Both the position numbers and the translations under genes were made by a program. 64,000 nt of DNA from Marisa cornuarietis (Eukaryota > Mollusca > Gastropoda > Architaenioglossa > Ampullariidae). The first letter of the stretch is position 1. Every line of letters begins with the position of its first letter. The DNA is taken from positions 1,302,001 to 1,366,000 of the forward strand of contig SMMW01000087.1 in assembly GCA_004794655.1 (NCBI GenBank). The letters are read 5' to 3'. Under the pieces are notes generated by a model. It saw only the letters and a list, made by a program, of their open reading frames with translations, did no database searches and was not told the origin of the DNA. Below are positions 1 to 11,700 of this stretch, in pieces.

Positions 1-909
1 CTTTCTACAGAGAGAGAGAGAGAGCACGAGTCTTTTCACGCGCGCTCGGCGTTTCAAGGACAGCTGATAATTTAGTGATCAAAGCAAAGTGTTGTTCAAC
101 TTCCATTTTTTTTATAGGCGGATGTTTACAAAACTGAGGGCCGCGTCCTTGGCTGTGATACAGACTTAGACACTGCCTGGACATGAAACCCCCATTCTAT
201 CCCCCACTCCCCCAAACCCGTCCCTTCATCCTCTACCTTGGAAAAAATGCATGACAATGGTCTATTACAACCTATACGTACATGACAGCAGTAAAGTTTT
301 CTTTACTTTTACTTTCATGTGGAAAAACTGTTCTTTGTGAAAAATACGTTTACCTATTCGAGACGTATGTGTCAAATGTTGTGTAATATTTTCGCTGATC
401 CTGAAACCATATTACCGTGCCATCACCCACGCCACCTATAAAATTATCTTTTTTGGTCGACATCCCGAGATATGACATGGGTAATTATCTGCGACGAAGT
501 CAAAGCAGGATAAAACTTAATGCAAAGTGTAAGCCGTGGAGTCAAAGTTAAATTCAACTTTTCCGTATAAGTGTACGCAAAGTGTACCCCGATTTAAGTC
601 GAGATAGCGTGAGAAAGAATGACTGGCTAACAGTGACAGGCAAACAGGTGTAACTGCTTAGATATTTATTACAAAGCCTTTCTTACGACGCACCATGTCT
701 CAAAACAAACAAACAAACAAACAAACAAAAAACTAGATGAGGTCTTAGTCTGGTTTAGCATACAGCTCAGAACTGGATTCATTCACTTGATCTCTTGCTT
801 TCTTCCTCTCCCTTCTCTTTCCTTTTTCGACTTCTTCTTTATTTTTTATATTTTTGGAATCAAAGAATATCAACAACGAGCTACGCATTAGTGGAAACGA
901 ATGTCACTT
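1..909. other. Gene-free flank with simple repeats
   Basis: I see no convincing coding sequence here. There is a short (GA)n run at about 9-24, an (AAAC)n microsatellite at about 702-730 and a pyrimidine-rich patch near 790-850. The last bases lie just downstream of the stop codon of the minus-strand gene that ends at 910, so part of the stretch may be its 3' UTR. I found no clear polyadenylation signal. Confidence 0.4.
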
Positions 910-3900
910 TCATGACAAATGCTGGTAGTCATTTACTGCGTTGACGAATGCACGCCTGCTGACAAACATCCTCTTGTTCCCTTTTGTGGGGTTTACCACC
1001 AGAAACTGGAGCAGTGGCTGGGCCTGCGCACTGACAACCCGTAGTCTCAAAAATATTTCAACAAGGTGCTCGCACGTCTGTTTATCTGTGCAGCGGCCTA
1101 TCCCTGTAGTTCCACTGGTCGACTCGACCTGCACCGAGAGGTCTCCTTCGTGACGTACGAGCAAGCCACTGCACTGACACCTCGCTGAACAGCGACCCAC
1201 TTGAGGATGTATGTCACTAAACTCTTGCACCGCACTTACTGCAGAATCCTAAAGCAAACAAAGATCACTGTCTCGTCCTATTTTGTTTTGTTTGTTTCTT
1301 TGTTCTTGAAAAAATCTCCAGTGTTGTAACTCTTTTTGTGTCACCTTCTTTCATCATGCATAACTATAAAATATTCATTTACAAAGAGTCGGGGGTGATA
1401 CCCGATATTGTTAAAACGTGAAGTGATATCTTCACGCCACTCGTAAGCGATCAGCGGGCTTTGTGTACTAAAATAAAGCGGCGGGATCTTTTCACACTCG
1501 TGCACAATAATAGGATAAGAAGTAAAAACGTCTACACTTTGTGTGAGAATGCCAGCATTAAGAACTTTTTTTCGACGTCTACACTTCGTGTGAGAATGCC
1601 ACCATTAAGAACTTTTTTTCGCCAAACGCTTAATGTTGAATACAGAATTTGAGTGAATACTCCCCTTTCCTTGCTGGAGATGCTCATCTACCCACGTGAT
1701 GCACAGAAATAGGTCAAAAAACGTTTGTACACAGATACGCCTCATTAACATAGGGACCCTGCTCTCTAGCTGAACTGAGGTTTTCACAGAATAAAGCATG
1801 CACTCTCCTACATCTGTGTTGTTGGCCCTTTCCTGTGCATGGTGATTTTTGTAGGCGTGTATGTACCTGGAACTAGTATTTCGCACTGAGCTTTACCCGA
1901 GAAAAAAATTGTGGACTCCACTAGACCTGTAAGTGACTGTCACATTCAGAGACTCGTTACCCTGTACAAAGCCAAGAATGACAACTATCGAGCCCTTGGT
2001 GATGTTCTGGCTGACGCTGGCGGTCGTTGATGGGTTTGTCGCCCTGCTGTCATTCCTGCCACCACCAGTCGTTTCCAAGAGCTTAAATCCCACAGTGGTA
2101 AAAGTCCTACATTGTCCAGGCCAAACAGTTTATGTTTGCACGCTATATAAACGCTAGTTAAAGAGGTTTACTGGAAAACCGATTGACGAAAACCGATTCA
2201 GCGCTCTTGTCATTCTCGGAACCAAAGTTTCCATCGAGACTCAAAAATGAGGGTAAATAGTGGACATTATTGAGAGGGTCAACGTCCGGACTCAACTTTA
2301 TTGTGTTTAGTGCCACATTGTGATCGCTGGAGAAGACTACTGAATAAAATATATTTGCTCTCTCTCTTTCTCTCTCTCTCTCTCTCACACACACGCTAGC
2401 ACGGGAGGGGGGGGAATTGGTGTTTTACGCCGAGCCAGCAGCTAAGGCTATATCACGGCAAGGCAGCCAGCCACAGATGCCACATGCAGAGAAAGAACAG
2501 CGTGCCCGAGACGGGAACTGAACCCACGACAGCCAACCTTCATTGTATTGGTGACAGGCGCTAACCGTTGCGCCACCAAGACGGGAATGAGAAAAAATAA
2601 TAACACTAAGCGAAGCAAGACACTAATTCTTTTTGAAACATTTAAAGCAGGCGACTAGAACGTCCTCCTCCGCCTCTGTCCTTCTGACTCCTTTTACTAC
2701 TCGATAAGAGCCTCTCTCATAGTACTGCCATTAACTGCTGTGTATATGTGTTATCTTCTTTCTAGCAACTGTCTGGTCACAGGCCAGTGTCCATAAGACG
2801 CCTAATGCCCTGATGGAACTGGTCGTCCGGGTTCGACGACAGAGAATCTATACACGATCGTGATGAGTTCCTTATTTAGAAGACTGCCAGACTACAAATG
2901 AAGGGTTAGTTAATTTATTTGTTTATTTATCTTCTCGGCCAAAGATCTGTCCTATTCGCGTTCTGAAGTTTCTTTTTAACCAAGCACACACTTTGATTAG
3001 TGTAGGGTGCTACGTTGCCCCTTTGTTATCGCTGGATGGCACGATACCTCTTGCTTAGCACATGATATCGTGTTGCCTTTTAGTTAGGATGGATTAATAG
3101 GCAGAGGCCAATGTCACGATTGATTTTTTTTTAAGCATTCACAGACCTACTGCTGAGAATTCATTCAAAGGTTGTTTTTTCCACTACTTACATCAAGAAA
3201 GAGTCATCAACCCTAAAAATTCGATTACTTTAGATGGAACCCTTGCCCTCCTCCCATTCGCTACGACCACCCACGGCTATCATGAAGTAGCTACTCTAAT
3301 CAGTTTGTACGATCTAAAACATACCGATTGGTGACCTCCTTAGAAATTCTCTCTCTAATGACAGAACTTACAGCCAGTAAATAGGTAAATGGACCTAAGA
3401 ATAGTCTCTAATCTGATGAGACGTGAGGACACAATCACTGCGTAGTAGATGCCCTTGCTAAAACGCACACATTTCTCTGAAAGATTCCAGCCTCTAGTCA
3501 AACCATTCACTGTGGTCTCACTCTCTGAGCGTGACAGTCTTACTACGAGTAGCCACGTACCGTCACCAACACTCCTGAAATTGTGAATTGGAGAGGAAAG
3601 AGGAAATGTGTTTATGCTGCGTATATAATATATGTAGCACGCAAATGCGGACATTTTGCACCTTCCCTATCAGCAATCTGGTTCAAGCTCCAGAAACCAA
3701 ACACAACGGCGTTCAATGAATAGTCGAATGCTTAGATCAGTTCTGTATATTAATCGATACGCCGACAAGACTTTACCACAAAAAGGGCAAAATAAAAAGG
3801 AGAAATTTATCTGTCATTTTCCGACCCATTCTTGCGAGGGTGATGGGGAGTAGTGGGTAGCATGCAGGCCTTGCGCGCTTTAAATGGGAGGAAGGGACAC

Positions 3901-5203
3901 GGGTCCAGCGATTATGAGCACGTACGAAGTGGCACGGAAAGGTGTGATAATGTCGCTGCTTGCGGATGACATGCAAGTCACCAATTTACTAAAATTACTC
4001 AAATGTCGCGCTGCATTATTACCTTTTTTTGACAGGCTGCTTCGGACAAAAATCTCGGTTGGCTAACATATTGCTGATAGAAGGGTTTATGGGTTGCGGG
4101 TCGAGTATTTTGTAAATATGCAACTAATTTCTGTAGCGATAATCACGTTCTTATCCTCTATGCTAGAGCTAGATGGCAAAAGATCCAGTGATTTATTTCA
4201 CCTTGACGGCTGTTCGTGGTTACAGTTCAAAAATGTGAAACAGCCTGTTAATCACCGCCCCTCCCCTCCCCACACGCACACCCTCTCTCCTCCCACCGCC
4301 GTCTAAATACTACATGTATCTCTTGAGTGCGTGCGCTTTCAAGTACATAAACTCTCTCTTTGAGTCCTCTAAGCACACAGTAATCCAGACACCGTCACAA
4401 CACACACATACTTTCAAGATCACCCAGTTTAACTCTTCAGGTGTTATGTCAAATTAAGAATACTAAGGTGTTACTAAAGGAGTAAGTTAGCGCCACATTT
4501 AAGTTGCTTTATGATCGAGACGAGTTCATGTCAGCTAGTAATTATAGTCACTAGTCAAATGTCCCGCGAATGTATGAACAAGTACTACAGTATATAGTGC
4601 ACTCGACCCATCTTTATACATGGTTAACATAGGTACGCAAGCTACCTCAGCAGTTAATGTGTTACCTACGTCTGACCTTGCCAGCACACCGTACCGCACG
4701 CTCTAAAGGTCTTTTCACAGACATTTCAGCGATGTGTGCTTTATCGGGTGTTTTTGTCGCTGGTACCAGTCACAACGCAACACCATTCACTCAAAAGGAC
4801 GCTATAAATAAAATCGCAATGGTTACTTATCTACTTTTCACCGGGTGGCGGGTGTGAGGTTGAAGTATTGAATCTTAGTGAGGGAGTAGAACTAGAAAAT
4901 GTCCAAGGTGTCTGAAGACCCAGCCTGATGATACAAGCAACAGAAATAGTAACACAAAGCAACAGTAATCTTTTAATATAACCTGCCAATAACGACAGTA
5001 AGCCATAAATAGAGTTGGTTGATCCGGGGATGGGTCGGAGTTTACCAGTCCCCTAGCCCACTTCTCATGTTTTAAACAAAATAACTAAACTTACCCTCAA
5101 ATCGCAGGACAGTCTTTTCTTCGCTGAACACGCCGATAAATCCAACAACAACACACCACAACCACAAAACATCCTTCGGTAAACTATAAGTCAGGTACTC
5201 CAT
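910..5203 (-). CDS. Unidentified secreted or membrane protein gene, exon structure partly resolved
   Basis: I do not recognise the family. Exon 1 (5095-5203, minus) starts MEYLTYSLPKD and runs into a hydrophobic core, WLWCVVVGFIGVFS, then EEKTVLRFE: a typical signal peptide. Its donor is G|GTAAGT, phase 1. A second block (2172-2339) has acceptor TTTTATTCAG and start phase 1, so it joins exon 1 in frame; it is open to a GTAAAC donor. A third block (about 1961-2106; KLLETTGGGRND, then an NITKGS glycosylation-type site) joins the last block (910-1238) in phase through donor G|GTAACG. The last block ends at TGA 910-912 and is cysteine-rich at CSARCQCSG. The junction between blocks two and three is not phase-compatible as I read it, so an exon is missing, a boundary is misplaced, or the gene is broken. 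The signal peptide is the firmest part; the product is unknown. Confidence 0.45.
1528..1621. repeat. 47-bp tandem duplication, two copies
   Basis: Bases 1528-1574 and 1575-1621 are adjacent direct copies differing at two positions. Each ends in a T-rich run followed by CG. The unit is not a multiple of three. It lies in a presumed intron between the third and last blocks of the minus-strand gene. Confidence 0.85.
2353..2393. repeat. (CT)n/(CA)n microsatellite
   Basis: A CT-rich dinucleotide run followed by ACACAC. On the minus strand it lies just upstream of the block-two acceptor TTTTATTCAG. Confidence 0.8.
2411..2580 (-). repeat. tRNA-derived SINE, copy 1
   Basis: Read on the minus strand from 2580, the element begins with a tRNA-like head. 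It has an A-box-like GGCGCAACGGTTAGCGC and a B-box-like GGGTTCAGTTCCCG about 45 bases later, then a conserved body ending near GTAAAACACCAATTC. Related copies occur at 12692, 16021 and 27571, always with the body on the left and the head on the right of the plus strand. It lies in intron 1 of the putative secreted-protein gene. Confidence 0.75.
2581..5094. other. Presumed intron 1 of the secreted-protein gene
   Basis: No block here is both open and phase-compatible with exon 1. A minus-strand open stretch near 3355-3570 follows a good acceptor (CAATTCACAATTTCAG), but in the phase set by exon 1 it stops after ten codons, so I did not call it an exon. A C-rich patch lies at about 4255-4300. Confidence 0.35.
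5095..5203 (-). CDS. Signal-peptide first exon of the unidentified gene
   Basis: ATG at 5203-5201 opens 36 codons with a charged and polar start, a run of about 14 hydrophobic residues and a small-residue cleavage region (GVFS before EEK). It ends at a strong donor (GAGG|GTAAGT) at 5094. Upstream (5204-5560) is relatively CpG-rich, as expected near a transcription start. No TATA box is obvious. This is the clearest coding evidence for the minus-strand gene. Confidence 0.6.
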
Positions 5204-8200
5204 GTTCCACGCACGATTACACGTCGTCTGCTTCTATCGCGTTCAGCGCACGCTGCTGCTCTTTGCGCGAGACTTGTAGTGCAAACAAAACCCCGTCCTT
5301 GACCTCGCTATCCCCCGAGACCTTTCAAGGCGTAACCAATCGCGAAGATGTAACGCAGAAGTAGACATTTTAATTGGCCAAGCTTCGTAACGAGTGCGGA
5401 GGACTCAAATTTCTACAAAAGTGTGCGGGCAAGCTTCCTTGCTGCGACAGCAAATAAATAGAAATCAGCACAAACTTCTCGACTGTATTTGGCTTTCGCA
5501 GCTCCCACCGCCCGATGCTGCAGCATAAATTCTATTTCCTGCCGCCCAAGTCTGGACCAGGTCACCTAGCTAGTCCAGCTTAGCGTGATAGTATCGATTT
5601 TAAAGACATAAAAATTAATACCTATATACGCATGTCTACAGTTTTATAAAGAACATTCAAATAATTTTCTTCAGTTTGGAATAGCATTTAGTTTTAAGTA
5701 CACACACTTCCTAGCTGTTCGTGCACAGATGTTCGGGTTTCATGTGGTCGGATCGTTACGCCGAAATCGATCACACCGGGGGCCGAATTTGGTCGGGCCT
5801 CCAATTTAAAGCCTCTTGGCTGCCGGTCAATCCACGAAGTGCGATAAGCATGTAGTGCAAGGCGAATACACTGACGTCAGGTGAGGAACGGTTTGAATTA
5901 TAGATGACGATACTTTTCGTAGATAAAGGTTGAACAAACATTTTTTTTTAAATGCTACATTACAACGCATGCAGGCCATTTCTTTTGCTTGGATCTTGAT
6001 ATATAAAAGATTTTTCTAACAACTGGAGAAAAGTGCATTGTGATTCCGTCATAGCAATTTTAGTTTTAGAGGTAAGGCGCTGGTTGCACAACACGGTTCT
6101 AAACCTTAAAACTGTTCTAAAGAAGCAAAATCTCTTCTTTGCCATTTGGATGCATTGCACAAAAACAAACAAAAATTTGTACTGACAGGACGGAAAGTCA
6201 GACTTAAACAACTTTATCTTACTTAAAGCAGTTTTATTTTTAAAAATTCTAAAATTGTGGTGTGCACTTTAAACTAATTATCTAAATAGATTTAAGGCCT
6301 AAAAGTGTTTAAAATTAGAAATGTGTTGTGCAACTGGCCCCAGGACCACAGATAATTAAGGTCCTTGAGTGACCAGTTCTTATAGGAAGTTATTCCACAG
6401 GGAAAATTTGGTACGTGTTAGATGTATATTTTGCTCAGTGTCACGGTACAGAGTAAAATGGCATGCTCAGTTTTAATTTTTGATTGTATACCTTGTAATG
6501 TACAATGTTAATAGAATGATTCTTTCGGCTAAGCTTACTTATTTAATTGACGACGCAGATATATATGATTGTAAAATTCAAAATCAAAATAAATAAAATA
6601 ATGCTCGAGTAATTAATCTCGGAGTAAATTATTAGGATGCTGCTGTTGAGATGATTCTAAAAAGCATGTATGGCAGGACATGCACTAAATGCATACACCT
6701 TAATATTAAATTCTGCATTAAAATACAGTGTACATAGAAGATGGTATAGATGGTATATAGACACGAAACCATAATGCAGCCTAGAACTAAGCAAATTTTA
6801 AATGTTCCATTTGTGAAATGTTTAACGCTTTAGTCCCCATTACAGTCATTGACAGTGAATTTAAATACACTTTACTTTAAGACACTCATATATTTGCCAT
6901 CTCTTTTTAATCTTATGTTAAACAAACATTACTTCTCCGCATTCCGATCTGCTGGAAGAGTTATCATTCAGATTCTTATACAAGGGCAATAATCCAGAAA
7001 ATGAGCGTAGTCCCATGATAAGCTATGTCCCTTGATATTAGCAAAGACTTTATTTGATGGTAGTCTTCTTCCACCTCCTCCCCTCAACTCCCCTTTTCCC
7101 CTTCAAAACTAAAGTGTTTTCAAAGAAAGTGTGTACCTGTATGCCAAGATCATATGAAGATATGTAGAATTATAAAATTTATGGGGTCAAAATTGTTTGC
7201 AAGTATTCTAGCATACAAAGTGTGGGCAAGCTCAAAAGATTAAAATGATTGTGAATTTTAAAATTTAGATTTAGTTATTCTCATGGATGCAAAGCCATTT
7301 ATCATAAATAACAGGAGTGAAGAAAGTTGTTTTATGATAATTTCCACTTTTTTCCACCTGGCAACCCTTCCCACCTGCCTGCAACACACATACACACAGA
7401 CAAATGTTAAGATCCATTTAGCCATAGAGACTGAAAAATGTAGCTACTGCTGTTAACAATTTTTATTTTTTTTACTCAGCCTGATATAAAAATCTGTTTC
7501 CTTGAATTCTTGTAAACAGAAAGCAAATTCATGGTTCATTCAGCAGTTTTATAGCGACTGATTATAAGCAGGAAATAATGTATAAAAATGTGCAATGAGG
7601 TGTTCAAATGAAAACTAAGTTCAGTTGTTTTCAGCCACCTGTTCATTAACATGTATTTCACTGCTAAATGTTCTCTTTTTGGTAACTTATCACATTAACA
7701 CTCAAAAAATACAGATTAGTTTGGTCCAAAGATAAGGCATTTTAAAAAAAAGAACATTTTCTGTGGGGGGCATGTCTAGCACCAAATCATATCAAACTGG
7801 AGTCATGTAATGTTTCAAAAATAGATCGTGAATGCTAAGCTATCAGGATGAGACATATTAAGATAGATAACTCTCTATTTTGTCAATCAAGACATGTTCC
7901 AATAATCGACATCACAGTTACAATTTGCATCCATCATCCATTCCTGCATTCATGTGTGCACTCTCTCTCTCTCTCAAGATATATATATATATATATCATA
8001 TACAAACAGGCAGATATCCTGATATGCTTTGCAAGGAACAAAGTTTTGAGCACTCATGACTGCATAAACATGTTAGAACGCAAAGCTCAATACATGTTTT
8101 CTGAATACAATAAATGAACAAAGTTCAAGTTTGTATGAAGTTAATAAAAATCTTCACATTATTACGAACAGGCCCACCTCCAAAATGTTCTATGCAAACA

Positions 8201-8730
8201 AAAATATTTAAATTCATGCACTCACAGGTTTTCACAAAATTTAAGAAAGATGGTGCAAGCAGAAGCAAAATTAATAAAGTGGAAAGCTAAAGTCTTCTAT
8301 TGTATATTTTGTCAGTTCATTGTCTCTGTAAGCATAAGTTTTTCAACTACTTTTGTACATTCTTCGTTATAAAACAACTGAAGTGTTTGCAAATTTAGAA
8401 ATGTAATGTTGTTGCTGATATTCTTTTAAATAAATAACAATGCGCAGGACATAGTCAATCATCATGAGCCAACCTCATCTTGGTATATGCACTTTTCCTG
8501 ATCAACACAGTAAACTTCTACTACAGAATTCACAACTCATGTGAGAGATGTTACTTGTAAGTTACTTATGAAATTTGAAGACTTATTTCATGTTATTCTA
8601 ATTTGTGTTGTTGAGGGGGTACGAGGGCATGCTTTCCTGTGTACAGTTCAGAATGGTGGGATTGCTGCACTTCAACATCATCACAAAAATATAACTCAAT
8701 TAACACTTGACCACATCATCGGCATGCATC
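5204..8730. other. Intergenic spacer
   Basis: AT-rich, with no supported gene. It holds a CpG-richer segment to about 5560 (5' flank of the minus-strand secreted gene) and a (CT)n(AT)n microsatellite at about 7962-7997. The right end carries the 3' flank of the minus-strand ACOX gene, whose stop is at 8731-8733. The open frames seen are short and not protein-like. Confidence 0.5.
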
Positions 8731-11700
8731 TCACAGACGTGAAGTGACAGCAGCTTGTGGGCAGTTTTTCCACTGGGACTCCATGAATGGTCGCTGGTAC
8801 TTATGGTAGGCATCCAGAACCTAAAACACACAAGGTACCAATCAAAGTTCATTTGTATCTCAAAAGTTTCTGTTTGATCCTTTCCTTCTGATATCCTTTA
8901 CAAGTTGTCAAACAATAAGCCTCATCTTTGGAAGAAGCAGGCTACCGGAAGAAAAAAGTGTGAAGGCATACTGATGCAAACTGTCATTGTGATGAGCTCT
9001 CATTCAGGCAGCCTCAGTGTCTTGGAACTGAGGACTGAACCAAGAAATAATGTAATAATCGCAAATGAGTATTCGTGTGTATGGAGGCGTAAGCACAAAC
9101 CTACCTGCTTCTCATTCAGCTTGCTCCGCAGGGAGTAGTCGTATAAAGCTTCATACACATTTCCATCCCAACGACCCAATGCACTGTCCAGTACAGCATC
9201 TGGGAAGTCAAAGGCATCTACCAGGGCCACAGCGTTTGGACGTAACTTTGCCAGCAGTCTCAACAGCTGAGACTGCAACAATACTGCCTGTTCACCACTG
9301 ATATAACCATCCTGAAATGGAAACAGACAAAACTGTAACAAACCATGTTATTTCCTCTATAAGTCTCCTTGTGAAAATTATCTACTACTTTTCCCAAGAT
9401 TTCTGGGTCTTGGCTAAGCAGGTAAATAGATGGCCACTAATATGAACAGAGAACTCTACACTCAATTGCTTGCAATGACGCCTTTCTACCTAAAGTCAGT
9501 GATTCTTCTTCCTTCTGCTAAATCTCCCAGTAAGTGCAGATAAGGAATATAGCAAGAATGTTTTCAAAAGGCTACACACCAGGTCACTTAACATACAATT
9601 AAATAAAATACAAATACTAAGAACACATTAAAATAATTTTTTAAACAAGGCGGTTGACACAGACCTCCTAGCATAAAGCAGGTTCATCTTACCTATTTCT
9701 ATTTCATAGATTTTACTTCCAAGGTCTTACCATTTCTTTCCTACCACAACCCTAGCCAAGGAAAATGGACTCACTGCCTTGTGGGTAATATAAAGGCTAA
9801 GGGAGTAAACCCCTACAGAAAATCACGATGCTAAGGTGGCATCAGTGGGTGAAGACCTTCTGTGACAAAAGTAACACCCAGGGTCTAGTGTTCGTGACCA
9901 GGCCAGCCCATCGGCTATGATTCACTTAGAGAGGCAGATGGACGCCACCAACTACATAAGCCCAGTAACAAGACCATTGATATTAACCTATAAAAGCTCT
10001 AGCTATAAAACCAGCAATAAAAATAAGGTGGCAAGAGAAATACAAAAATGAAGGCAAAGGTACTAGGAGACTGATAGATGACCAGCTAAGTCACTTAGAT
10101 GTACCTAAAATCAAATAGGTCTGACCAAACTAAAATAGCCAGAATGAGTCTTAACAGGGAATACCTAACAAGATACAAAGACCCCCTTTCATGTGCTTGT
10201 GGGGATAGACTTAGCACCCCGCACGTAATGTTGGAATGCAACGAAAACAAATCAGAGAGAGAAGAACTAAAACATTTCCTAGATAAATATATAGAATAGG
10301 GTTAAACCTTAGTAAGTGCTTCAACCCACCTAAAGAACTATGGAATAATATATAATATACTGTCACTAGTAGGAGCAATTGCAACTAGACACCTAAACTC
10401 TAGATTAATATAACATAGGCATAGGGGTAAAACAGGATAACATAGCCATCTACATGGATAAAACCCAAAAAGCTAAAAAAAAAAAAATTAAAGTAGAGCA
10501 ACACATGGAACCCAATAAACCAACACAATACACCACCACGGCAGACGTGGCAGGACCCCTAAGCACTGATAGCAAGCAGCAGCAGCAGTAGCAGGAGGAA
10601 AAGAGGGCAGCAGCACTGTAACCACCCATGCAAACTTGGCAGGCCTCTCAGATCAACAACAGATAAAGAGGGCACAAAGATAGTAAACCACCCAGGCAGA
10701 CTTGGCAAGCCTAAACACCAACCAAAATAGAGGGCACATGCAAAAAGTAAATAACACATCTGGCATCACAAAAACAGCAACCCTTCCCCCACACCTCTCC
10801 AATCCCCCCATACCCTCTCCCACCTCCCCAACACCCAAATTCCCTGAAGAACCCATCCCCCACAGTGCAAAATCACTGAGAGGTGGAAGCACTTTCCCTT
10901 TCAAAATCAACAACAACATGGATATTAACCACAAAAAGGAGTAAGTGCCTGAAAAAGCTGCTCCAGATCGCATACAGAGACCTGGATCTGCTCACTTATG
11001 CCAAAAACAGTCAGACCTTGTCAGCTTCTGCCTCTATCCATTTGCTACCCCAACCACAGGTACCAGTGAAGGGATGAATGAAGGATTCAAAAGTATTTTT
11101 GCAGTCTTTGTCTTTTTCAGTAGATGAAAAAAAATATTTTCACCTTCATAAAGTCTCCAAGGTATTTGATGATTTCATTCAGGGCATACAGCTGGCACAG
11201 TGATGTCATGACTGCCTTCACCTGACCCTCCATTCTTGACACTGTGTCGATAAAGACCTTCACAATGTAGGCTTGTGCAAAGGCCTGCCATAAACAAGAA
11301 AAATATGTAAGAATTGACTAGCTCTTGCTGAAAGTAGAGACTGCTGTAACACACATAGAGTTTGTGCACTTGAAAGCCAGTTTTCAAAACATTATACAAG
11401 TCAGATTGCTAAATGCTAGCTTGTAATATGCCTGATTGCTGGGTTTTTACACTTTATATTGAGTTTTCCTCTCAATTTTGCTTCTTACCACTGCCGCAGC
11501 TGAAAGTTCAACAGAGTTACTATTCCATGCCTCGGGTGACTTTTTTCCTTGCTCTGCTGCTGTTTTTAACTTCTGGCCCACTTCATGCACCATTCTAGTA
11601 AGACAGTAATTTTGACACCTTTCTTAAGATTTTAAATATTATGAATTATATAATATGTAATATTTTAAGTGCTTTTTTGGAGAACACTTACTGATCACTC

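Noticed and set aside
1605..1886. Minus-strand 93-codon frame as an exon of the secreted gene
   Set aside because: It contains part of the 47-bp tandem duplication, has no matching splice sites in phase, and the direct junction 1961 to 1238 skips it in frame.
3355..3654. Minus-strand frame after a good acceptor, as exon 2 of the secreted gene
   Set aside because: In the phase set by exon 1 it reaches a stop after ten codons, and the block at 2172-2339 fits better.
7962..7997. (CT)n(AT)n run as a regulatory site
   Set aside because: Simple microsatellite in an intergenic spacer with no adjacent promoter evidence.
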